Notes: generated from the letters alone by a model not told the origin. 7,906 nucleotides of DNA from Proteobacteria bacterium UBA2383 (GCA_002343485.1 DDST01000138.1:1-7906), one strand, 5' to 3'. Shown: positions 1 to 6,359, numbered from the stretch's first letter. Translations and numbers: made by a program.

Positions 1-2625
1 GAGCTGACCCACACCCGGCTGATCTCCACCGTCAGTGCTGCTCTGCGCTCCTATCAGCAACTGTATGCCATTGCCCAAAACCGGCGAGGTCTGGAACTGA
101 TCGTCGGCGCGGCTGCCGATCTGATGGGGCAGCATACAATCTCCGGCCTGGCCGAGGGGGTGCTAACGCAACTGACCGCACTGTTCAAACTACCGCTGGA
201 CGGCATTGTCTGCACCCAGAAAGATTCGCCGTTTGGCAATAACCAGGAGCGTTACTACGTAGTAGGTGCTGCCGGGCAGCATGCGCCTTACATCACCCAG
301 CCGCTGGAAGCTTTGCCGGATAAAAGAATCATCTCAGCCGTATACGCCTGTGTAGCGCATCGCGAACATATGTTTGATTCCGATTGCACGGTGCTGTACT
401 TCAAGGTGGCTTCCTGCCAGGACGTCGTCATCTTCCTGAATTGCGGCCAAGCGCTCGCTGTCGTGGACCGGTCACTACTCGAAGTGTTCGTGGTTAACAT
501 CGCTGCCTGTTTTCGCAACGCCAAGCTGGTGGAGCGCGTGCTGTGTGCCCAGCAAGAAATTGAGAGGCAGCGGTCGTTTCTCAGAACGGTCATCGATACG
601 GATCCTCACTTCATTTGTGTTGAAAACCGGCAACGCCAAATCATACTGGCCAATCAGCATTTGGCCAGATGCTTTGGTTTGTCTTCCGAGCAAATAGTGG
701 GGCATACGTTTTCGGATCTGATCACCACCGATCCCGAGCTTGTGCAGACTTTGCGCAACGATGACGAGGCTATTCTGGCTCAAACCCAGGACAGAATCGA
801 ACGAGAGGTGAGGTGCGCCGACCTAACCGGACGAACCTATTGGGTCTACACCGTCAAGGTGCCCATTAAAAATCCGATGGGCGAGGTCGAACAGTTGATC
901 AGTGTCGGTATCGACATCACCGAGCGTAAGCAGGCGGAAGCGGCGTTGTTTGCCGAAAGAGAAAAAGCTCTGGTCACGCTGCATTCCATCGGCGACGCGG
1001 TGATCACCACTGATATGCACGGTATCGTGGAATACTTAAACCCAATGGCGGAAAAGCTCACTGACTGGAGCATGATCGAGGCTCAAGGCCGGCCGCTGAG
1101 CGAAATCTTCCAGATCGTCAATGAGCAAACGGACCAGCCACTGCTGGATTCGATGACACAAAATCTCCAGGAAGAGAAAGTATCTGGATTGGCTCATTAC
1201 TCCACGCTGGTCAGCCGCCACGGACGGAAATACCATATTGATGATTTAGCAGCGCCGATTCGCGGGCGAGAAGACCAGCTATTGGGCACTGTACTGGTAT
1301 TCCGCGATGTAACCGAAATCCGTCGGCTGACCCGTCAATTAGAATTCGACGCCACGCACGATGCCCTTACCGGCCTGATCAACCGGCTGGAATTCGAGCG
1401 GCGGCTGAAACAGGCGCTGTCCAGTGCTCACCAGCACGGCGCGCGGCATGCACTGTGTTATCTGGATTTGGATCAATTCAAAATTGTCAACGACACTGCC
1501 GGTCATGCGGCAGGTGATGATCTGCTAAGAAAAATAAACAGATTGATTTCAGGAGTATTCCGGGATCGCGATACCTTGGCGCGCATCGGCGGTGATGAAT
1601 TTGGGTTGCTGCTGGACAATTGTCCCCTGAGCCGGGCGCAGCTCATTGCCCAGAATATAGTGAACAGTGTTCGTGACTACCGCTTTCACTGGGAGGGCCA
1701 GGTTTACCAGATTGGCGTCAGTATCGGCCTGGCGCCTATTACAGTGGAGACGAAAAACACCACGCAATTGTTTGCCCAGGCAGATGTCGCTTGCTATATC
1801 GCTAAGGAATTAGGCCGTAACCGTGTTCATGTTTATACGGAGGAGGATTCTGAAACAGCGCAACGCCACAGTGAGATTCTAGGTGCTGCGGGCTTGCGGG
1901 ACGCCCTGGAAAAGGACCGGTTCCGGCTACACTATCAGCCCATCGTATCGCTGAGCGACCCTGGCCAGCAACCCGCTTACTATGAGGCTCTGCTCCGTAT
2001 CGTGTACAAGGGCCAACCGAACGAAGACAGTGAACTGGTATTGCCAGCGGCTTTCATTCCCGCAGCCGAACGGTATGGACTCATGGGCGTGATCGATCGC
2101 TGGGTGATCCAAGCGGCATTCCGTGAGTATGCAGCGGGAATTGGCCATACCAGCGCCAAGATTTCTATCAATCTATCCGGGAACTCTCTTAGTGATGAAA
2201 CCTTATTCGATTTTATCAAGGCGCAATTCGCTGAGTATGCGTTTTCGCCAGCCCAAGTGTGCTTTGAGGTCACCGAAACCGCTGTCTTTCAAAATTTACA
2301 GCAGGCTATCAAACTAATGACAGCACTTAAACACTGCGGCAGCCAATTCGCATTGGATGACTTCGGTAGTGGCCTGTCTTCATTCCGTCATCTCAAAATG
2401 CTGCCCGTCGACTACCTGAAAATCGATGGTAGCTTTTTTAAGGACACGATCGGGAGCGATAGCGACCGTGCTCTGGTGACTGCGATTACTCAGATGAGCC
2501 ATACCCTGGGTATTCAAACCATTGCCGAGTCTGTTGAGAACCAAACGGTTGCAGAGCACCTGCGCGAATTAGGTGTGGACTATGCGCAAGGTTTCTTTTT
2601 CGGACATGCAGCACCCTGGATTTAG
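1..2625 (+). CDS. DUF3369-PAS-PAS-GGDEF-EAL cyclic-di-GMP signalling protein, 5'-truncated by the window edge
   Basis: The frame is open from base 1, giving 874 visible residues; the true start is upstream. Residues 1 to about 185 resemble DUF3369, a domain that usually follows a response-regulator receiver, so a receiver domain is probably cut off. A PAS domain follows (about 193-310), then a second PAS (about 325-440). The GGDEF domain (about 445-610) has the DALTGLINR motif, metal-binding DLDQF, an intact GGDEF at 530-534 and an RxxD product-inhibition site (521-524) five residues before it. The EAL domain (about 630-870) keeps EALLR (662-666), INLSG, FEVTE, DDFGSG, the KID lysine, AESVEN and QGF. 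By motif, both the diguanylate cyclase that makes c-di-GMP from two GTP and the phosphodiesterase that cleaves it could be active. No membrane segment is visible, so it is probably cytosolic. Which activity dominates, and what the PAS domains sense, cannot be read here. Confidence 0.95.
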   Translation, partial: ELTHTRLISTVSAALRSYQQLYAIAQNRRGLELIVGAAADLMGQHTISGLAEGVLTQLTALFKLPLDGIVCTQKDSPFGNNQERYYVVGAAGQHAPYITQPLEALPDKRIISAVYACVAHREHMFDSDCTVLYFKVASCQDVVIFLNCGQALAVVDRSLLEVFVVNIAACFRNAKLVERVLCAQQEIERQRSFLRTVIDTDPHFICVENRQRQIILANQHLARCFGLSSEQIVGHTFSDLITTDPELVQTLRNDDEAILAQTQDRIEREVRCADLTGRTYWVYTVKVPIKNPMGEVEQLISVGIDITERKQAEAALFAEREKALVTLHSIGDAVITTDMHGIVEYLNPMAEKLTDWSMIEAQGRPLSEIFQIVNEQTDQPLLDSMTQNLQEEKVSGLAHYSTLVSRHGRKYHIDDLAAPIRGREDQLLGTVLVFRDVTEIRRLTRQLEFDATHDALTGLINRLEFERRLKQALSSAHQHGARHALCYLDLDQFKIVNDTAGHAAGDDLLRKINRLISGVFRDRDTLARIGGDEFGLLLDNCPLSRAQLIAQNIVNSVRDYRFHWEGQVYQIGVSIGLAPITVETKNTTQLFAQADVACYIAKELGRNRVHVYTEEDSETAQRHSEILGAAGLRDALEKDRFRLHYQPIVSLSDPGQQPAYYEALLRIVYKGQPNEDSELVLPAAFIPAAERYGLMGVIDRWVIQAAFREYAAGIGHTSAKISINLSGNSLSDETLFDFIKAQFAEYAFSPAQVCFEVTETAVFQNLQQAIKLMTALKHCGSQFALDDFGSGLSSFRHLKMLPVDYLKIDGSFFKDTIGSDSDRALVTAITQMSHTLGIQTIAESVENQTVAEHLRELGVDYAQGFFFGHAAPWI

Positions 2626-2777
2626 CCATAAAAGTAACGTTCATATGCCAGTGAAAGTGGCTGGGGATTCCCGCATAGTGCGGTCAAGAATAGATCCAAG
2701 TCCAATGGTCTCGGTTGAGAACCTGGCAGGAACATCGCTTAATAGCTTTATCTCTCTCAGTTAAAACCTATAGTGCC

Positions 2778-2783
2778 GGAGGT
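2778..2783 (+). promoter_or_regulatory. Shine-Dalgarno sequence of the methyltransferase gene, awkwardly spaced
   Basis: GGAGGT is the only strong ribosome binding site here. It lies 1-2 nt before ATG 2785, closer than usual, and 11 nt before an in-frame GTG at 2794. It is downstream of the longest-frame GTG at 2773, so it argues against that start. Confidence 0.6.
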
Positions 2784-2784
2784 C

Positions 2785-3474
2785 ATGAAGCCGGTGGAAC
2801 TCTCATTTTGGCACGAACGCTGGGAACGCACCGAGATCGGTTTTCATCAGCAGGACATCAATGTCCATCTTCAGCAGTTCTGGAACCGGCTTGGCCTGCA
2901 ATCGGGTCAGCAGGTTTTTGTCCCATTGTGTGGTAAAAGCCGCGATTTATTATGGCTGGCTGGCGAGGGGCATCCGGTGATTGGGGTGGAGATCAGTCCA
3001 ATTGCTGTCGAGGCCTTCTTTCAGGAGAACGGATTATATCCACGCCGCTGGCAGGAAGGGGCGTTTGAGATTTGGGAGCAGGATGAGGTGCGCATTTTAC
3101 TGGGTGATTATTTTGCCTTGGAACCGCAGCACCTTGCCGATGCCGCGGGCGTCTACGACCGGGCTTCGCTGATTGCATTGCCGCCGGCGATGCGTGAACG
3201 CTATGCTCGCCATCTCGACGCCATCTTACCGTCTGGGATAAGGACGCTGCTAATGACCCTGGAGTATGACCAAACGGTATTGACAGGGCCGCCGTTCGCT
3301 GTCAGTGACGTAGAAGTGCGGGCGCTGTATGAAGCAACCCATGAGATCGAATTACTCTATACTCGTGATGCTCTGTCCGAGGAATCGCGCTGGCGGGATC
3401 GTGGCCTGACTTGGCTATTGGAGCGGGTTTATCGGCTTACCCACCGTTCGGATCAGCCGCTCACCGCGCCATGA
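2785..3474 (+). CDS. tpm: Thiopurine S-methyltransferase family protein (bacterial Tpm)
   Basis: A 229-residue SAM-dependent methyltransferase, the usual size for bacterial Tpm. It begins with the family's FWHERW and GFH elements. The SAM-binding signature VPLCGKSRDLLWLA...GHPVIGVE is complete, followed by LLGDYF and VYDRASLIALPP. Characterised relatives S-methylate thiopurines, and in pseudomonads act on selenium and tellurium compounds to give volatile or less toxic forms; the substrate here is inferred, not shown. The start is ambiguous. ATG 2785 is chosen because GGAGG precedes it, but the spacing is only 2 nt. GTG 2773 lacks a ribosome binding site. GTG 2794 (MELSFWHERW) matches the length of family N-termini and has 11-nt spacing. 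The stop overlaps the next gene by ATGA, indicating one mRNA with translational coupling. The 159-nt spacer upstream contains only a weak promoter-like TTGAGA (2715-2720) with a poor -10, and a short hairpin (2671-2683). Confidence 0.93.
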   Translation: MKPVELSFWHERWERTEIGFHQQDINVHLQQFWNRLGLQSGQQVFVPLCGKSRDLLWLAGEGHPVIGVEISPIAVEAFFQENGLYPRRWQEGAFEIWEQDEVRILLGDYFALEPQHLADAAGVYDRASLIALPPAMRERYARHLDAILPSGIRTLLMTLEYDQTVLTGPPFAVSDVEVRALYEATHEIELLYTRDALSEESRWRDRGLTWLLERVYRLTHRSDQPLTAP

Positions 3475-4694
3475 GCGCTCCGGTACCGCTCTCACCTGCA
3501 GCCATCGTGCTGCGGGTGTTTCTGCCATTTGCCGCAGGCTATTTTCTATCCTATTTGTATCGCACCATTAATGCCGTCTTGTCGCCTTACCTGGTGGCGG
3601 AATTGCAATTGGATGCGACCGATCTCGGTCTGCTGACCAGCATTTATTTCCTGACTTTTGCGGCATTTCAATTGCCGCTGGGGATGTTGCTGGATCGCTT
3701 CGGGCCACGTTGGGTGGAAGCGATCCTCCTGCTCGTTGCTGCAACCGGAGCTGGCTTGTTCGCGGTGAGCGACGATGCGGCGAACCTGATTCTAGGCCGG
3801 GGATTGATTGGTTTAGGGGTGTCCGCTTGCTTAATGGCCAGCTTCAAGGCATTTGTCGTGTGGTTTCCAGCCGCGCGATTACCGGTCGTCAATGGCTGGG
3901 TGTTGGCAGCCGGCGGGATGGGTGCATTGGCCGCCACGGCTCCCATTGAAGCAGTGCTGAAGATAACTGACTGGCGCGGGTTATTTATCTTCCTAGCAGG
4001 TTTGAGCGTCGCTGTCGCCGGTGCGCTATTGCTGGCCGTACCGGAGCGCGGCGGTGGCACAGTGAGTCATGGCTGGCGGGAGCAATGGCGTGAAGTGGTG
4101 GGGATTTATCGCCATCCAGAATTCTGGCGTATTGCGCCGAGTGCGGTGTTATCGCAGGCGTCGTTTCTAGCCATTCAAGGGTTATGGGCTGGGCCGTGGT
4201 TGCGCGACGTGGCCGGTTTGGATAAAGCGGCCGCCGCAAGTTATTTATTGTGGATTGCTGCAGCAATGGTCAGCGGTTTCCTCGGTATGGGACAAGTGAC
4301 CTATTGGTTATCGCGGCTGGGCGTTCCGCCATTGGGCGTTGCCGGTGGCGGCATGATGTTGTTTATGCTGGTGCAATGGGCGATTCTGTTCAGTGGGGGA
4401 TCGCTACTATTATTGTGGGTGCTGTTTGGATTCTTCGGGACCAGTGGCGTGCTGAATTATGCGATTTTGTCGCAATCCTTCCCGCCAGCGCTGGCTGGCC
4501 GAGTGAATACTGCATTGAATTTACTGGTGTTCGTCGCTGCATTCGCCGGACAGTGGGGCATGGGTACGATCATCAACCATTGGCCGGCTGGCAGCGGCGG
4601 GTACGCTGATGTGGGCTACCGCTGGGCGTTCGGGTTCGTGCTGACATTGCAAGCACTGACCTGGGGTTGGCTGTTGCTGAGGCGAACAGCTTAA
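3471..4694 (+). CDS. Major facilitator superfamily transporter, substrate unknown
   Basis: A 407-residue, strongly hydrophobic protein with a pattern consistent with 12 transmembrane helices and a polar central loop (about residues 210-235), as in MFS permeases. The helix 2-3 loop carries motif A (G71-M-L-L-D75-R76-F-G78-P-R80), and LGRGLIGLGVSA resembles motif B in helix 4. The start at 3471 is chosen because its ATG overlaps the tpm stop (ATGA), typical of coupled translation. The longer frame from 3411 would overlap tpm by 64 nt and adds a polar, non-family-like leader. It should reside in the inner membrane. Its pairing with a methyltransferase suggests import or export of that enzyme's substrate or product, but this is inference; no substrate motif is recognisable. 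There is no T-rich terminator directly after the stop. Confidence 0.9.
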   Translation: MSAPVPLSPAAIVLRVFLPFAAGYFLSYLYRTINAVLSPYLVAELQLDATDLGLLTSIYFLTFAAFQLPLGMLLDRFGPRWVEAILLLVAATGAGLFAVSDDAANLILGRGLIGLGVSACLMASFKAFVVWFPAARLPVVNGWVLAAGGMGALAATAPIEAVLKITDWRGLFIFLAGLSVAVAGALLLAVPERGGGTVSHGWREQWREVVGIYRHPEFWRIAPSAVLSQASFLAIQGLWAGPWLRDVAGLDKAAAASYLLWIAAAMVSGFLGMGQVTYWLSRLGVPPLGVAGGGMMLFMLVQWAILFSGGSLLLLWVLFGFFGTSGVLNYAILSQSFPPALAGRVNTALNLLVFVAAFAGQWGMGTIINHWPAGSGGYADVGYRWAFGFVLTLQALTWGWLLLRRTA

Positions 4695-4790
4695 CGCTTC
4701 GCATCGGCCGGCTGCCGAAGCGGTGTGAGAGCGTGTTGGCCTCTTCGGCAAGAGGGAGGGTACGGCACCCCTGCCAGTCTTGAGCTGGCA
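4695..4790. repeat. Cluster of tandem hairpins after the transporter gene
   Basis: Four successive inverted repeats follow the transporter stop. They are CGCTTCG/CGAAGCG (4695-4701 with 4716-4722), CCTCTT/AAGAGG with loop CGGC (4740-4745 with 4750-4755), GGGT/ACCC (4758-4761 with 4767-4770), and TGCCAG/CTGGCA (4772-4777 with 4785-4790). None is followed by a T run, so they are not standard intrinsic terminators on either strand. They could stabilise the 3' end of the tpm-transporter mRNA, or be a repetitive intergenic element. The only frames open here are shadow frames on the minus strand. Confidence 0.55.
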
Positions 4791-4829
4791 ATGCCACGGC
4801 CATTCACCGTGACTGCATTGCTTCCAGCT
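4783..4829. repeat. 17-bp bulged hairpin competing with the preceding one
   Basis: The 5' arm is three blocks, AGCTGG (4783-4788), CAATGC (4789-4794) and CACGG (4795-4799). It pairs with CCGTG (4807-4811), GCATTG (4815-4820) and CCAGCT (4824-4829) around a 7-nt loop. All 17 pairs are Watson-Crick, with two 3-nt bulges, ACT and CTT, both on the 3' arm. Its first 8 bases are also the 3' arm of the TGCCAG/CTGGCA hairpin (6 of 8 overlap), so the two folds exclude each other. No T tract follows. Confidence 0.6.
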
Positions 4830-4918
4830 TCATCGCGCAGGCATATATAAAGGTTGCCTTAATTACACCACCCATCGTTAGGGTTTGTTCGTCACCCCAA
4901 CTTACCCTGCTTTGGATG

Positions 4919-5092
4919 TTAATGAGTGGTGGAACTGAACCGCATCCGATGAACGGCGTTCAGCCATTCACGGGCTAGCCGTTCCCGCTCCTTACGCGGT
5001 TGGGCTTGAGCAGTGGCGGCAAAATAGGCATGCATGGCCTTAAGAGCCGTTTGTGTTTCCTGTTGAGTCGTTGCAGAATCAGGGTCATTCAT
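4919..5092 (-). CDS. Small hypothetical protein, 57 residues
   Basis: An ATG (5090-5092) to TAA (4919-4921) frame encodes 57 residues starting MNDPDSATTQ. A good Shine-Dalgarno, GAGGTG (5100-5105 read on the minus strand), lies 7 nt before the start. The N-terminal part is Thr/Gln rich, the middle is Ala rich (residues 18-31), and the C-terminal part is a basic amphipathic stretch (PRKERERLAREWLNAVHRMR) likely to form a helix. There is no signal peptide or membrane segment. It lies 80 nt downstream of the ribbon-helix-helix gene on the same strand, so the two may be co-transcribed. I do not recognise a family. A small partner of the DNA-binding protein is possible but is only inferred from position. 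Confidence 0.6.
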   Translation of the reverse strand: MNDPDSATTQQETQTALKAMHAYFAATAQAQPRKERERLAREWLNAVHRMRFSSTTH

Positions 5093-5172
5093 AGCATTTC
5101 ACCTCGCTAAGGGCAGATGAGAAATGAGTCATTACGTTGGCTCTTGGAACCCCAAGCGCTGTTTGCGCTACC

Positions 5173-5358
5173 TCAGGTCTCCTTACCCGAGAGCTTTAGA
5201 AAATCGCGGATGAACCGCCGCACTTCCCTGGAAGCTGTGGTATCCATGTCTTGACAGGTTTCGATGAATGCATCACGTAGACCCGCCTCAATTCGAACTA
5301 CTAATTTGACTTCCTTATCCTTGTCTTTATCGGATTTTTCTTTCTTGTGTTTTCCCAT
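5173..5358 (-). CDS. Ribbon-helix-helix (CopG/Arc-like) DNA-binding protein, 61 residues
   Basis: It starts at ATG 5356-5358 and ends at TGA 5173-5175. A charged Lys/Asp/Glu leader (residues 2-17) precedes a typical RHH fold. This has a beta-strand VKLVVRIE (about 18-25), helix A GLRDAFIETCQDM, a turn with TTAS, and helix B REVRRFIRDFL. Members of this fold dimerise, insert the paired strands into the DNA major groove, and often repress their own promoter or act as plasmid partition or antitoxin proteins. Which role applies here is unknown; no recognisable toxin partner is adjacent. The frame stays open upstream to 5559, but that extension is AT-rich, hydrophobic and spans hairpins and promoter-like boxes, so it was not used. 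No good Shine-Dalgarno precedes the chosen ATG, so a near-leaderless mRNA is possible. A small hairpin (5155-5169) follows the gene. Confidence 0.75.
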   Translation of the reverse strand: MGKHKKEKSDKDKDKEVKLVVRIEAGLRDAFIETCQDMDTTASREVRRFIRDFLKLSGKET

Positions 5359-5371
5359 AAGAATAGTACCA

Positions 5372-5417
5372 TGTATATACAAAGTCAACACGTAGTCAAT
5401 GCAACTGGGTTTGTCAA
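5372..5417 (-). promoter_or_regulatory. Candidate promoter and TTGAC repeats before the RHH gene
   Basis: Read on the minus strand, three boxes occur: TTGACA (5417-5412), TTGACT (5399-5394) and TTGACT (5388-5383). The middle one has TATACA (5377-5372) 16 nt downstream, a fair sigma-70 match (5/6 and 4/6), which would give a leader of only a few nucleotides before ATG 5358. The repeated boxes could also be an operator for the RHH protein; that is inference. Confidence 0.4.
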
Positions 5418-5480
5418 GCCACTTTTCATCAAATTTAAACTGGAATAGTTTGCGATAATTAAAGAATAGGCATAGCAGAA

Positions 5481-5503
5481 TGATCCACAAAAGCTGTGGA
5501 TCA
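5481..5503. repeat. Perfect 9-bp inverted repeat of a DnaA-box-like sequence
   Basis: TGATCCACA (5481-5489), spacer AAAGC, then TGTGGATCA (5495-5503). Each arm differs at one position from the DnaA box TTATCCACA, and the two arms face each other. It sits in AT-rich DNA between the HNH and RHH genes. It could be a hairpin, an operator or a protein-binding palindrome; no cluster of further boxes is visible nearby. Confidence 0.5.
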
Positions 5504-5535
5504 CTTCTGAATAGAACAGTCAGGCAGTGATTTAA

Positions 5536-5560
5536 GTTGAGGTGAGGAGCGAACCTCAAC
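5536..5560. repeat. 8-bp inverted repeat downstream of the HNH gene
   Basis: GTTGAGGT (5536-5543) and ACCTCAAC (5553-5560) are perfectly complementary around a 9-nt loop. On the minus strand it lies 36 nt beyond the HNH stop and is followed by TTAAAT, so it may weakly terminate that transcript. The T run is too short to be a confident intrinsic terminator. Confidence 0.35.
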
Positions 5561-5596
5561 GGGCACCGGCTTGCTGATCGCCTAGATTAAACCGGC

Positions 5597-5971
5597 TCAG
5601 ACACCCATGATCCAGTTGTGATGGGCTTCCGCAGCCTGCCGGCCGCTAGCAGCCGTCAAGAGCGTTTCCAATACCGGCAGCCCTCCCGCTTCACGAGCCT
5701 GCATGCGGCCATTCATCCATGCGGTGCTGATAGTGCTGTTGCCCTTCGAGCTATTGCAACTACTGCAAACCGCGATCAGATTGGTTGGATCGTTATATCT
5801 ATTAATATCTTCCGGTGTATTGTCGCATGAGCTATGGATGGGCCGGTTGATCGGCCTGATATGATCCAGCTCAAAAGCCTGTTTCTGGAAGAAGCCAAAA
5901 CAATAGAAACACACGCGCAGATTTTTCGGGATAGCTGCCGCAGGTGCGGGGGCTTGCAGCGGTTCAAGCAT
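5597..5971 (-). CDS. HNH endonuclease family protein, 124 residues
   Basis: It carries a compact HNH fold with a structural zinc site. This comprises C21-F-Y-C24, then L-D36-H37-I, then N64-L-I-A-V-C69-S-S-C72-N73 and K76. D36/H37 supply the metal-binding and general-base positions, and the two CxxC pairs would hold zinc. HNH proteins nick or cut DNA in phage packaging, restriction, homing and other mobile-element roles; which one applies is not decided by the sequence. A Pro/Ala-rich leader precedes the domain and an Ala-rich helical tail follows it. ATG 5971 is the first start after an in-frame stop, and only 3 nt separate it from the upstream reading frame, implying translational coupling. 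No clear ribosome binding site is present, consistent with that coupling. The codons look intact, so it is probably functional. Confidence 0.8.
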   Translation of the reverse strand: MLEPLQAPAPAAAIPKNLRVCFYCFGFFQKQAFELDHIRPINRPIHSSCDNTPEDINRYNDPTNLIAVCSSCNSSKGNSTISTAWMNGRMQAREAGGLPVLETLLTAASGRQAAEAHHNWIMGV

Positions 5972-5974
5972 GGT

Positions 5975-6118
5975 TCATGAGATGTCAATATCGGGCCTGC
6001 TGGTCCCAAGGTGATCGGCAACCGCATTATGCACCTCGCTCATGGCCTCATACAGTTTTTCTAACGCTGCCTGTGCGCTTGGCGATGCGCCGCAGGCCGA
6101 ACGGTTTCTGGCAGCCAT
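5975..6118 (-). CDS. Small unknown protein or C-terminal half of a frame-disrupted gene, 47 residues
   Basis: An ATG (6116-6118) to TGA (5975-5977) frame encodes 47 residues starting MAARNRSACG. A probable helix AALEKLYEAMSEVHNAVADHL spans residues 17-37 approximately. The stop is 3 nt before the HNH start, which argues that the frame was translated. It has only a weak AGG close to the ATG, and overlaps the preceding minus-strand frame (6061-6225) by 58 nt in another phase. Such a long same-strand overlap is unusual for two separate genes and suggests the pair was one reading frame. The plus-strand frames across this stretch are regarded as shadows. No family is recognised. Confidence 0.42.
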   Translation of the reverse strand: MAARNRSACGASPSAQAALEKLYEAMSEVHNAVADHLGTSRPDIDIS

Positions 6119-6225
6119 ACGCCTATGTCTGCTGGCTGCTGCGCATGGGGCCGGTCAGCCAATTTATCTTTCAGGGGTTTGAAGCGGCAGTAGATCTGCA
6201 TGAGGATGACATGATCAATTTGCAT
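6061..6225 (-). CDS. Small unknown protein or N-terminal half of a frame-disrupted gene, 54 residues
   Basis: An ATG (6223-6225) to TAG (6061-6063) frame encodes 54 residues starting MQIDHVILMQ, with the plausible protein-like stretch PADIGVWLPETV at about 31-42. After that point the composition shifts to His/Arg/Gln (AAHRQAHRQR), as expected once translation has left the correct phase. AAAGGA (6236-6241 on the minus strand) lies 10 nt before the ATG, so initiation here is credible. A -1 change of phase in the overlap would join it to the 47-residue frame downstream and give a protein of roughly 80 residues. I do not recognise the family. Confidence 0.4.
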   Translation of the reverse strand: MQIDHVILMQIYCRFKPLKDKLADRPHAQQPADIGVWLPETVRPAAHRQAHRQR

Positions 6226-6235
6226 TGAGCGCCGG

Positions 6236-6241
6236 TCCTTT
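6236..6241 (-). promoter_or_regulatory. Shine-Dalgarno supporting the start at 6225
   Basis: AAAGGA on the minus strand lies 10 nt upstream of the ATG at 6223-6225. It is the main reason to prefer the minus-strand frame over the longer plus-strand frame covering the same bases. Confidence 0.4.
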
Positions 6242-6359
6242 AGCGTGCCGCAATAGGCGCATATAGATCCCGAAAATACGGTGAATCTTGGAGTCTCTAT
6301 TGTAATTTTGCGTGAAATTGCAGATGGAGCGAATAGATAGGGGCAAGATCTTCTCAGTC

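Noticed and set aside
2645..2764. Plus-strand frame of 39 residues between the signalling protein and tpm
   Set aside because: No Shine-Dalgarno and no recognisable features; better explained as spacer.
3411..3470. Longer start for the transporter
   Set aside because: It lies inside tpm, adds a polar leader, and the ATGA overlap at 3471 is a much better start.
4783..4829. Integron attC site
   Set aside because: One-sided bulges recall attC, but the GTTRRRY and RYYYAAC core sites are absent and no integrase or cassette array is seen.
5359..5559. N-terminal extension of the RHH protein
   Set aside because: It would add 67 hydrophobic, AT-biased residues over two inverted repeats and promoter-like boxes, unlike any RHH protein; ATG 5358 gives a normal-length member.
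5944..6228. Plus-strand open frame of 94 residues across the split gene
   Set aside because: It runs antisense to minus-strand frames that have a Shine-Dalgarno and tight coupling to HNH, lacks its own ribosome binding site, and its N-terminal half covers the HNH start. The C-terminal part looks somewhat protein-like and a plus-strand terminator lies downstream, so it is not fully excluded.
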